From: Streptomyces sp. F001
GTDB taxonomy: Bacteria > Actinomycetota > Actinomycetes > Streptomycetales > Streptomycetaceae
Direction: 5' to 3'
Assembly: GCF_004187715.1 (NCBI RefSeq)
Contig: NZ_QZWF01000013.1
Span: 1 to 64,000 of the forward strand
DNA: 64,000 bases
Positions 27,301 through 33,688 of this stretch are shown piece after piece. The position numbers and the translations under genes are program-made. The notes beneath the pieces are model-generated. The model worked only from the letters and a program-made list of their open reading frames with translations, did not search any database and was not told the DNA's origin. Positions within the stretch are counted from its first letter, which is position 1. Every line of letters starts with the position of its first letter.

Positions 27301-27403
27301 CGCCGTGCTGGCGCTTTACCAGCGGTACGTCGCGCGGATGCGGGACCTTGGCGTGCCGCCGTCCGACGAGGTCCGCCGGCTCGTCATGCAGTTGCGCCGA
27401 TAG
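24347..27403 (+). CDS. Large ATPase regulator with C-terminal winged helix and BTAD domain
   Basis: The N-terminal part of this 1018-aa protein is a MalT/STAND-type ATPase with Walker A TAGAGKTT (61-68) and a Walker B-like LILVCDNVE near 145. A helical-repeat middle region (about 330-760) follows. The C-terminus has a winged-helix-like segment (RLTKSVELLSYLLWAPDRRA, about 795-860) and a bacterial transcriptional activator (BTAD) domain ending VRRLVMQLRR. This reverses the usual AfsR/SARP order, where the DNA-binding domain is N-terminal. The ATG has GGAGG about 11 nt upstream. It sits in the cupin-reductase series and is the likely pathway activator, with ligand sensing by the ATPase/repeat part. 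Confidence 0.8.
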   Translation: MGDSAPDRPSGSKGPGRQHRAIIRRKLAMPEPAKDIVVRERLSQRLRGLLDRHTVVNVFATAGAGKTTAVALAVRDLDRPVAWLSLDGTEQAAGRLLVYLEAAVEGAVPCAADVASDALSSSLHIGEAAGLLAETLQGSRLILVCDNVERIAPDETCIAVLSFFARYLPPGVNLVLISRVDVSLDTGSTSERDRVGELVESDLSFDAQEAAAALRTVGRVDVSPVQAVAATGGWVTGVLFEGWCHTSSHTMDPDLLRSYVAANVFNSLSPTERTFLLHTSLLEEVSVGGARALGQENAAQVMADLRARHLPVTWSSDGSRMAPHPVFRDFLLEALGREDAKTISAVRRRHAELLIARGEHEEAIDELLLLGDLEAAGRLAAVALPSLVARMDFAPAARWLDALGALAGTPPPEIGSVILRVAFALEQCDRGVELVDRHGYDWLPKPETPDFEEAHVLACWCLWHHGRIEEARSIADQLPPGRNRHIAFTLIAMATGEEPPPFPEYSTTPSGPLDGLLMRLAFLRGRLEGLDDPGSFDPWRTILGGPWAVAALRATGRLDAAMAMFEPRRGSSQPVWLHAVDAVDLMLDLGRGDEACASIQRGRELISATGSQVYKNMSLLVEAKLWLRLEGDTQRADGVLAEAAANGSSAYTLTRETWQMWSGLSMLLQNRDAEAHDYLAECLRSMQKGDRHLDLPTAAVYLAEAQWRLGLEDESDATADLAMVSASAHGTQHLLLTALADVPSVAARAADTKSSRMSPWHEILAVLSGQHPVRVHVSTPRLVLEEFGEPALMVDGNLTQPRLTKSVELLSYLLWAPDRRATREELLGALFGGRNDAAGRSYLRQALYRLREVLPDGLDPAQDGDVFQLVGPALAMGSAQQAVDLVAQAGRQDGEIRLQTLSRALSSAERGPYLATVSGEWVAERRIVLSETFLAARVDAARLAYRMNRYREAKELVDRVLREDPYREQAWQLAIRLAHASGSDDAVLALYQRYVARMRDLGVPPSDEVRRLVMQLRR

Positions 27404-27504
27404 GCCTGACCGATTTCGCGTCGGTAAACACGTCGTCAGTCACACTCAGGGCACCTGATGACAGGAACGCTCAAGCCATCTCGTTACAGGCAACGGAGGG
27501 CATC

Positions 27505-28044
27505 ATGGGTGCATCGACCACGCAGGAAATGAGTGTTATCTATCGCGGAGCAATGGCGAGGTTCACGACCGGCGTCACGATCGTGACCACCAGGACTCCG
27601 AACGGGCCGGCAGGGATGACGGCCAGCGCTGTGGCGTCCGTTTCACTGGATCCGCTCATGCTGCTGGTGTGCGTCGGAAACACGCTTGCCACCAGGGACG
27701 CGATCTCCGGCTCCGGAGTCTTCGCCGTCAGCGTCCTTTCCCGGGGCCAGGAACGGCACGCGCTTCAGTTCGCGAGCCGGTGTGACGACAAGTTCGCCGG
27801 CGTCGGGCTGCGAACCGACCACGATCTCCCCGTGGTTGACGGCTCAGTCGCTCACTTCGCCTGCAACGTGAAGGAAGAGATCGCCGGGGGAGACCACACG
27901 ATATTCATCGGCGAGGTGGTCAGTTGCGGCTACTCCGCCGACTCGGACCCCCTTGTGTACTTCGGTGGGAAGTTCGGCAGCCTCTGCGATCTCAATTCCC
28001 ATGCGCAGCTCGCGTTCGACTGGCAGCTCGCTGCGTCGATGTAG
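27505..28044 (+). CDS. Flavin reductase, FMN/FAD split-barrel type
   Basis: This 179-aa protein has the flavin-reductase-like split barrel: RFTTGVTIVTTRTPNGPAGM, TASAVASVSLDPLMLLVCV, and the NAD(P)H-side GGDHTIFIGEVVSCG. It is the classical partner of HpaB-type oxygenases and delivers reduced flavin by diffusion. It lies in the same orientation about 4 kb from the oxygenase gene, with the regulator between. The ATG at 27505 follows CGGAGG. A preference for NADH or NADPH cannot be seen; pntAB nearby would support either. Confidence 0.88.
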   Translation: MGASTTQEMSVIYRGAMARFTTGVTIVTTRTPNGPAGMTASAVASVSLDPLMLLVCVGNTLATRDAISGSGVFAVSVLSRGQERHALQFASRCDDKFAGVGLRTDHDLPVVDGSVAHFACNVKEEIAGGDHTIFIGEVVSCGYSADSDPLVYFGGKFGSLCDLNSHAQLAFDWQLAASM

Positions 28045-28156
28045 CGGGAGGCCGCCGAGGCGCCCGGGCCGGCCATGCGCATCACCTCGCATCGTGGCCC
28101 GGGTGCGATCAACAACCCTGTGCGCATGTCGCGCACCTCATACCCAGGAGATGAAC

Positions 28157-29044
28157 GTGGACGTATCCGTGCTGGGTCTCGGTCAGATGGGATCCGCCAT
28201 TGCCGAACGACTCATCAGCGCGGGCCACAAGGTCAGCGTCTGGAATCGGTCGAAGGGCAAGGCGGACGGCTTGGTTGCCAGGGGCGCGTTCGAGCTGGAC
28301 GCGCCCTCCGAGGCGTGGGCCCGGTCGGATGTCTGTATCACGATGGTCGCCGACTCCCACGCCTTTGCCGATGTCGCGCTCGCACCCCACGGCGGGCTCG
28401 TGCACGCCGCAGCCGGCAGGGGGAAGACGCTCATCGACATGAGCACCGTCTCGGCCGAGGTCTCCGGTCACGTGGCCGCCGCGGCCGCCGTCGGCGGCGT
28501 CCGGTACCTGCGCGCTCCGGTGAGCGGAAACCCGGGTGTCGTACGTGCCGGGAACCTCACGATCCTCGCCTCGGGCGAGGAGGCCGTCTTCACGTCCGTC
28601 GAAGGTCTCCTTCGCGACATCGGTCCCCATGTGTTCAACGTCGGCGAGGGGGACGCTGCCCGCATCATCAAGCTGGCTCTCAACCTCATGGTCGCCGGGA
28701 CTGCCGAGCTTCTTGCCGAGTGCGTCGCCTTGGCCGAGGCTCACGACGTACGACGGGACAAGCTTCTGGAGGTCGTCGGAGCCTCGGCGGTGGCGTCGCC
28801 GTTGGTCAAGTACAAGATCGGGCCTCTCCTGGCGGACGACTACACATCGACGTTCAGCTCGCGGCTCATGCGCAAGGACTTGGACCTGGCCCTTGAGTCG
28901 GCGGCAGCCGGCGGGGTTCCGCTGCCCGTCACCGGCGTCGTGCAGCAGCTGCTTCAGGCGTGCATATCGACCGGCTTGGGTGAGCTGGACTTCATGGCCC
29001 TGCTCATCCGGCTGCAGCGTGAGGCTGGTCAGACGTCTGCCTGA
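28157..29044 (+). CDS. 3-Hydroxyisobutyrate/2-hydroxy-3-oxopropionate dehydrogenase-like
   Basis: This protein of about 295 aa has the Rossmann motif VLGLGQMGSAIAERL, the substrate-binding segment APVSGNPGVVRAGNLTILASG and the catalytic lysine region IIKLALNLMVAGTAELLAE. It belongs to the beta-hydroxyacid dehydrogenase family; imine-reductase relatives cannot be excluded. Start choice: AGGAG directly abuts the ATG at 28151, so the GTG at 28157 with 6-nt spacing is more likely used. It is the last gene of the island before the IS element, which inserted 11 bp after the stop. It probably reduces or oxidises a short pathway hydroxy-acid or semialdehyde. Confidence 0.82.
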   Translation: MDVSVLGLGQMGSAIAERLISAGHKVSVWNRSKGKADGLVARGAFELDAPSEAWARSDVCITMVADSHAFADVALAPHGGLVHAAAGRGKTLIDMSTVSAEVSGHVAAAAAVGGVRYLRAPVSGNPGVVRAGNLTILASGEEAVFTSVEGLLRDIGPHVFNVGEGDAARIIKLALNLMVAGTAELLAECVALAEAHDVRRDKLLEVVGASAVASPLVKYKIGPLLADDYTSTFSSRLMRKDLDLALESAAAGGVPLPVTGVVQQLLQACISTGLGELDFMALLIRLQREAGQTSA

Positions 29045-29055
29045 CCGGCGTCACT

Positions 29056-29928
29056 GAGCCCTTTCAGCGTTGACGCTCCAGGGTGAGGACGGCCTTGGCG
29101 ATTGACGTCATTCGATTCGGGCTGCATCGCGCCTTGCGGAAGATCTTCCAGGTCTTCAGGCGGGCCGGTCCGCGTTCGACGGCTGCCCGGGTCCGCGACA
29201 GCGCTCGGTTGACGGTCTGCTGGGTCGGGGTCAGCTCGCCTCCGGGAGGGCGCCGTCGTGGGGTGGTGACCCAGGAACCGGCCCCGATGTAGGCGCAGTC
29301 GGCCAGGATCGGAACGCCCTGGCGCTCGCAGATCCGGATGATCCGGTGGGTGCGGGCGGCGGTCAGGTCGTGGGTGCGTCCGGGCAGGGCCGGGGAGATC
29401 CACAGCAGTCGTCCGTCCGGGTCGCTCACCAGCTGCAGGTTCACTCCGTGCCGGCGGTGCTTGGCGGAGTAGTCGCTGCGGCTGTCGCCGACCCGGTCGC
29501 ACTCGGCGAGCGTGCCGTCGACCAGCACGTAGTCCGGGTCCGCCTCGCGCAGGGCCTTCAGCAGGCCCGGTGCCCGCTCGGCGAGCAGGCTGACGGCGGC
29601 GAGGTGTAGGCGTGGGCCGTGCCGACCGAGATCTGGAAGGCCGCGGCGATCTGTGCCAGGGGCTCGTGCTTGCGCAGGTAGACCAGAGCGACCAGCGCAC
29701 GCTGGGACGGACGGAGTTTGCAGCGGCGGTCACCCTCACGGGTGACGATGAGCATCGTGAGCCACTCGACGAGAGCGTGCGGCAGGTCGAGTACGGCAGG
29801 ATGGGGAACCAACAGGGCTCCAGCGCTGATGAGTTGAGACTTCGAACACCTCCCTCAACAGCACCGGGGCCCTGTCGGTTTCGCACCCGCAGCCCGTCAC
29901 CCGATCGGTGGCCACCCTGAAAGGGCTC
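29056..29928. mobile_element. IS5-family-type insertion sequence, 873 bp, complete ends
   Basis: GAGCCCTTTCAG at 29056-29067 and its complement CTGAAAGGGCTC at 29917-29928 are the terminal inverted repeats. Both sides are flanked by ACT (29053-29055 and 29929-29931), a probable 3-bp target duplication. The element encodes one leftward transposase that is frameshifted. Length and organisation fit the small IS5-type elements with DDE_Tnp_4 transposases. Confidence 0.75.
29064..29812 (-). pseudogene. IS5-type DDE transposase, frameshifted
   Basis: The N-terminal part (29812 to about 29625) has a helix-turn-helix (SQRALVALVYLRKHEPLAQI then AAFQISVGTAHAYT). After a one-base shift at about 29620-29625 the frame continues as YVLVDGTLAECDRV, SAKHRRHGVNLQLVSDPDGR, PGRTHDLTAART, ILADCAYIGAG and ERGPARLKTWKIF. 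These give DDE motifs with D in VDGT, D in ADCAY and E in VERG. The shift is consistent with a lost base. Programmed frameshifting occurs in some IS5 subgroups, but no slippery heptamer is obvious, so inactivation is likelier. Confidence 0.75.
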
Positions 29929-30091
29929 ACTGACGACTTTGGTGACGATCCACCGTCCAGCAGTTTCTTCGTCTGCTGGTGGTACGCCCTGTGCGGAGCT
30001 GTGACCGGGCAAAACGATGGTTGGGCCTGCGGTGCACGGAGTGTTGGCCCGCGTGTGGTCCGGATCTTGGGCTTGGTTTGGTTGGCATCCT

Positions 30092-30111
30092 CCCCCTCTT
30101 AAAAGAGGGGG
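30092..30111. repeat. Hairpin at the end of the TnpB remnant
   Basis: CCCCCTCTT and AAGAGGGGG form a perfect 9-bp stem around AA. It overlaps the stop of the TnpB 3' fragment. Such hairpins mark the right end of IS200/IS605-type elements and the start of the guide-RNA region. Confidence 0.5.
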
Positions 30112-30490
30112 ATTCCAACCCAGTTGGGTTGAGGTTCACGGACGCTCGACCGCTGTGTGGGCGGTGTCGTCCCTCCGGCACAGGCTGAGCGCCCGGGGCG
30201 GGGGATTCCGCCCTGTCCTGCCGCGACGTTGTTGGCCGCGTTCTCGTCCGCGTTGCAGGTGAAGCCGCAGGATACGCAGACGAACTCGGCTTGGCTCTTG
30301 CGCGAGTTCTTCTCGCACCAGTCCTTGCGCCGGTCCGACTCCCGGGCCTTGACCTTGGCGTACTCGGCGGCCTTGGCAGGGCTGCCCTTGGGCGCGCGTG
30401 CGGCTCGGCGCTGGTGCTTGCGGATCTGCGCGCGTTCGTGTCGGGTCTGGGCCTGATGCTGGGCGGTTCGGGTGTAGTGGCGGTGGGCGA
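30099..30490 (-). pseudogene. TnpB 3' fragment (IS200/IS605 type) fused to a host gene
   Basis: The C-terminal 125 or so residues of a TnpB-type protein remain. Basic helices (HERAQIRKHQRRAARAP) lead to the zinc finger and last RuvC motif, CVSCGFTCNADENAANNVAAG, which has one CxxC (the other Cys pair is missing) and the DENAA motif. It ends VREPQPNWVGIPLF. The N-terminal RuvC part is absent. It is read in frame from a truncated radical-SAM gene upstream, making a chimeric frame without obvious function. Confidence 0.7.
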
Positions 30491-30740
30491 TGCCGCCGGT
30501 GAGGATGATCTCCTCCGGCGGACGCCGCAGCGCGGCCTCGCCCAGCTCGGGCAGGGTGCCGTGGTCGAAGGAGAAGATGAAGTACGACTTCGGCTTCACC
30601 TCACCGCCCTCGTTGTCGCTGAGCGCGGACGGGTCGAAGGCCACACCTCCGCGGAGCAGGTCCTCTTTGAAGACGGCCTCCCGCGGCACATGCGGGAAGC
30701 GCTCCATCAGATCCTCGACGAGCGCGGTGCGGCTGCCCAT
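30491..30740 (-). pseudogene. 5' fragment of a radical-SAM protein gene
   Basis: The first 83 codons (MGSRTALVEDLMERFPHVPR, then KPKSYFIFSFDHGTLPELG and LRRPPEEIILTGG) match the N-terminus of a Streptomyces radical-SAM protein as I recall it. A good ribosome site (AAGGAGGAGACACGTG) precedes the ATG at 30740, so the promoter and start survive. The body with the CxxxCxxC cluster motif is gone, replaced by the TnpB tail. The family assignment rests on memory of the N-terminal sequence. Confidence 0.5.
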
Positions 30741-30875
30741 CACGTGTCTCCTCCTTGTGGCGATTCCCTGGTGCGACGTTCGACATCTCACGGTATGCCC
30801 CCTGCCTCCTCAGGTGCGCAGCCGGGTCCGGCACGGCATGGATGTGTCCGGCATTTCGGGTATCTGGCTGCCTCT

Positions 30876-30904
30876 GACCGGCGCCCACCGCATCGGCGCC
30901 GGTC
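30876..30904. promoter_or_regulatory. Inverted repeat upstream of aldO
   Basis: GACCGGCGCC and GGCGCCGGTC form a perfect 10-bp inverted repeat with a 9-nt spacer, ending 55 bp before the aldO start. It may be an operator or a barrier hairpin; no terminator-like context is visible. Confidence 0.45.
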
Positions 30905-30959
30905 ACCGCAGTGATGTGATGGCCCCGACGTTCTCGACACCTCGGAGAGGGGCCGCCGT

Positions 30960-32204
30960 ATGACCGGGACCGTGACCAACTGGGCCGGCAACATCACGTA
31001 CACCGCCAAGGAGCTGCACCGCCCGCCCACGCTGGACGCGTTGCGCTCGCTCGTCGCGGACAGTGCGCGGGTGCGGGTGCTGGGCAGCGGGCACTCCTTC
31101 AACGCGATCGCCGACCCCGGCACCGAGGGCGCGCTGGTGTCCCTGACCGCGCTGCCGCCCGGGGTCGACGTCGACACGACGGCCCGTACGGTACGGGTCT
31201 CCGGTGGCGTCCGGTACGCCGAACTGGCCCGCCGGGTGCACGACCACGGTCTCGCCCTGCCCAACATGGCGTCCCTGCCGCACATCTCGGTGGCCGGCTC
31301 GGTGGCCACCGGCACCCATGGTTCGGGGGTCGGCAACGCACCGCTCGCGGCTGCCGTACGGGAGGTGGACCTGGTCACCGGCGACGGTACGACGGTGACC
31401 ATCGGCCGGGGCGAGGAGCGGTTCGGCGGTGCGGTCACCTCGCTCGGCGCGCTCGGCGTCGTCACCGCGCTCACCCTCGACCTGGAGCCGGCCTTCGAGG
31501 TCGAGCAGCACCTGTTCACCGAACTGCCGCTGGCCGGGCTGGACTTCGAGACGGTGATGGCGGCGGCGTACAGCGTGAGCCTGTTCACCGACTGGCGCGA
31601 GCCGGGCTTCCGGCAGGTGTGGGTCAAGCGGCGCACGGACCAGCCGCTGCCCGGCTTCCCCTGGGCGGCGCCCGCGACCGAGGCGCTGCACCCCGTGCCG
31701 GGGATGCCCGCCGTCAACTGCACCGAGCAGTTCGGCGTGCCCGGGCCGTGGCACGAGCGACTGCCGCACTTCAGGGCGGAGTTCACGCCGAGCAGCGGCG
31801 CCGAGTTGCAGTCGGAGTACCTGATGCCGCGCGCGTACGCCGTCGACGCGCTGCACGCGCTCGACGCGATCCGTACGGTCATGGCGCCGGTCGTGCAGAC
31901 CTGCGAGGTGCGGACGGTCGCCGCCGACGATCAGTGGCTGAGCCCGGCGTACGGACGGGACACCGTGGCCGTGCACTTCACCTGGGTCGAGGACGTGGCG
32001 GCCGTGCTGCCGGTGGTGCGGCGGGTGGAGGAGGTGCTGGAGGCATTCGAGGCCCGGCCGCACTGGGGGAAGGTGTTCGCGGTGCCGGGGGCGCAGTTGC
32101 GGGAACTGTATCCGCGGCTGGGGGACTTCCGGACGCTGGCGAAGGAGCTCGATCCGGCGGGGAAGTTCACCAACGCCTTCGTCCAAGCCATCCTGCGCGA
32201 CTGA
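30960..32204 (+). CDS. aldO: Alditol oxidase
   Basis: This 414-aa protein closely matches Streptomyces AldO/xylitol oxidase in length and sequence. It opens MTGTVTNWAGNITYTAKEL; the covalent FAD histidine is His45 in LGSGHSFNAI; HISVAGSVATGTHGSGVGN and the substrate-side EVRTVAADDQWLSPAYGRD are typical; it ends DPAGKFTNAF. It oxidises terminal hydroxyls of xylitol, sorbitol and similar alditols to aldoses with O2, giving H2O2. Cytoplasmic: no signal peptide. The ATG follows GGAGAGGGGCC. Its place next to a galactan-utilisation locus suggests a role in sugar-alcohol use; it may have its own promoter. Confidence 0.92.
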   Translation: MTGTVTNWAGNITYTAKELHRPPTLDALRSLVADSARVRVLGSGHSFNAIADPGTEGALVSLTALPPGVDVDTTARTVRVSGGVRYAELARRVHDHGLALPNMASLPHISVAGSVATGTHGSGVGNAPLAAAVREVDLVTGDGTTVTIGRGEERFGGAVTSLGALGVVTALTLDLEPAFEVEQHLFTELPLAGLDFETVMAAAYSVSLFTDWREPGFRQVWVKRRTDQPLPGFPWAAPATEALHPVPGMPAVNCTEQFGVPGPWHERLPHFRAEFTPSSGAELQSEYLMPRAYAVDALHALDAIRTVMAPVVQTCEVRTVAADDQWLSPAYGRDTVAVHFTWVEDVAAVLPVVRRVEEVLEAFEARPHWGKVFAVPGAQLRELYPRLGDFRTLAKELDPAGKFTNAFVQAILRD

Positions 32205-32230
32205 CTCCCCGACTTTCTCCACCCCCTTTC

Positions 32231-32249
32231 CTAACCCCTTGTCGAAAGG
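32231..32249. promoter_or_regulatory. Candidate ROK operator before the ROK gene
   Basis: CTAACCCCTTGTCGAAAGG shares AACCCCTTG(T/C)CGAA with 35619-35637 before the binding-protein gene. It contains an inverted CCTT-N5-AAGG. Its place about 170 bp before the ROK gene suits autoregulation. Confidence 0.45.
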
Positions 32250-32419
32250 CGCACCAGCCCATAGCCTTGCGCCGCGCCGGTGCCGACGTCGTCCCGGCCT
32301 GGTCTGGAAGGGATGGGGGCACCTGCGGTGAAGACTCCGGAGCTGTGCTTTCCCGGGGGACAACCCCCGGATCTCCGGCCGAAGTTCAGCGACCGGTGCT
32401 TGTCAGTGAGGGGAGTTCG

Positions 32420-33670
32420 ATGAAGCGCAGCACGTCACGCGACATCCGCACCGCGAACCGCTACGAGGTGCTGCGCCAGATCATCGCCACCTCCCCCACC
32501 TCACGGCAGGAGCTCGCCGCCGCGACCGGCCTGAGCCTCGCCACGGTCGCCACGCTCGTCGGGGAACTGCTCGACCTCGGGATGATCACCGAGGTCGGGT
32601 TCGAGGACTCGGCGGGCGGCCGGCCGCGCGGCCTCGTGGCCGTCAACGGGTCGGGCGGCGCACTGATCGGCGTCGACATCGCGGAGACATACGTCCATGT
32701 CGAGCTGTTCGACCTCGCGCTGACCGTGCTGGCCCGCGCCGACGAGGACATGCGGCCCGGCGAGAGCCGCCCGGAGCAGGTGGTCAGCCATGTCGCCGCC
32801 GCCGTCGGCTCGGTGGTCGCGCAGGCCGGGATCGAGGGCGCCCGGGTGCTCGGCGTCGGGGTGAGCGTGCCGGGGCAGGTGGACCGCGACACCGGTGTCT
32901 CCGAGTACGCGCCCAACTGGGACTGGCACGACGTGCCCCTGCTCGACCTGCTCGCCGAGCACATCGCCTACCCCCTCTACCTGGACAATCCGCTGCGCGC
33001 CTGCGCGGTGGCCGAGCTGTGGTTCGGGGCCGCGCGGGGCCGCGGCGACGCCGTCGTGGTCAACCTCGGGACCGGGGTCGGCGCCGGGCTCGTGCTGGGC
33101 GGCGGGCTGCACCGGGGTGTCAGCAACAGTGCCGGCGAATGGGGCCACACCACCCTCGTGCTGGACGGCCGGCTGTGTCACTGCGGCAACCACGGCTGCG
33201 TGGAGACCTATGTCGGCGCGCCCGGAATCATGCAGCACCTGCGGGAGTTGAGCCCCGGCAGCACCCTGCTGCACCCCGAGGACCAGACCGCCACCATCGA
33301 CGCCCTCGCCCGCGCCGTCACCGCGAACGACCCGGTCGCTGTCAAGGTCGTCCGGGACACCGCCCGTTATCTGGCTGCCGGCATCGCCGATCTGGTCAAT
33401 CTGTTCAACCCCGAAGTGGTCGTGCTCAGCAGCTGGGTCGCGGCCACCCTCGGCGAACCGCTGCTCGCCGAGGTGCGCGAGGCCGTCGCCCGGCACGCGC
33501 TGCGCCGGCCGCTGGCCGCCACCGAGATCGTCCTCTCCCCGATCCCCACCGACCCGGTCTCCCTCGGCGCGGCGACGTTCGCGCTCGAGGGCGCCCTGCA
33601 GTCCGTCGGGCAGAGGAGTGCACGACGTACCACCACCCCCGCAAGGAGCCGTACCGCACCACCTTCATGA
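32420..33670 (+). CDS. ROK-family transcriptional regulator
   Basis: This 416-aa protein has an N-terminal winged helix (RYEVLRQIIATSPTSRQELA then GLSLATVATLVGELLDLG, about 14-55) and a C-terminal ROK sugar-kinase-like domain. The ROK signature is visible: GVDIAETYV, GTGVGAGLVLGGGLHRG, GEWGHTTL and the zinc motif CHCGNHGCVE. Such regulators bind sugars or sugar phosphates and usually repress transport and hydrolase genes. The ATG at 32420 follows GAGGGGAG. It sits directly before the secreted galactanase and importer genes and is the likely local regulator. Confidence 0.9.
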   Translation: MKRSTSRDIRTANRYEVLRQIIATSPTSRQELAAATGLSLATVATLVGELLDLGMITEVGFEDSAGGRPRGLVAVNGSGGALIGVDIAETYVHVELFDLALTVLARADEDMRPGESRPEQVVSHVAAAVGSVVAQAGIEGARVLGVGVSVPGQVDRDTGVSEYAPNWDWHDVPLLDLLAEHIAYPLYLDNPLRACAVAELWFGAARGRGDAVVVNLGTGVGAGLVLGGGLHRGVSNSAGEWGHTTLVLDGRLCHCGNHGCVETYVGAPGIMQHLRELSPGSTLLHPEDQTATIDALARAVTANDPVAVKVVRDTARYLAAGIADLVNLFNPEVVVLSSWVAATLGEPLLAEVREAVARHALRRPLAATEIVLSPIPTDPVSLGAATFALEGALQSVGQRSARRTTTPARSRTAPPS

Positions 33671-33688
33671 CGACGGAAGGGATGCACG

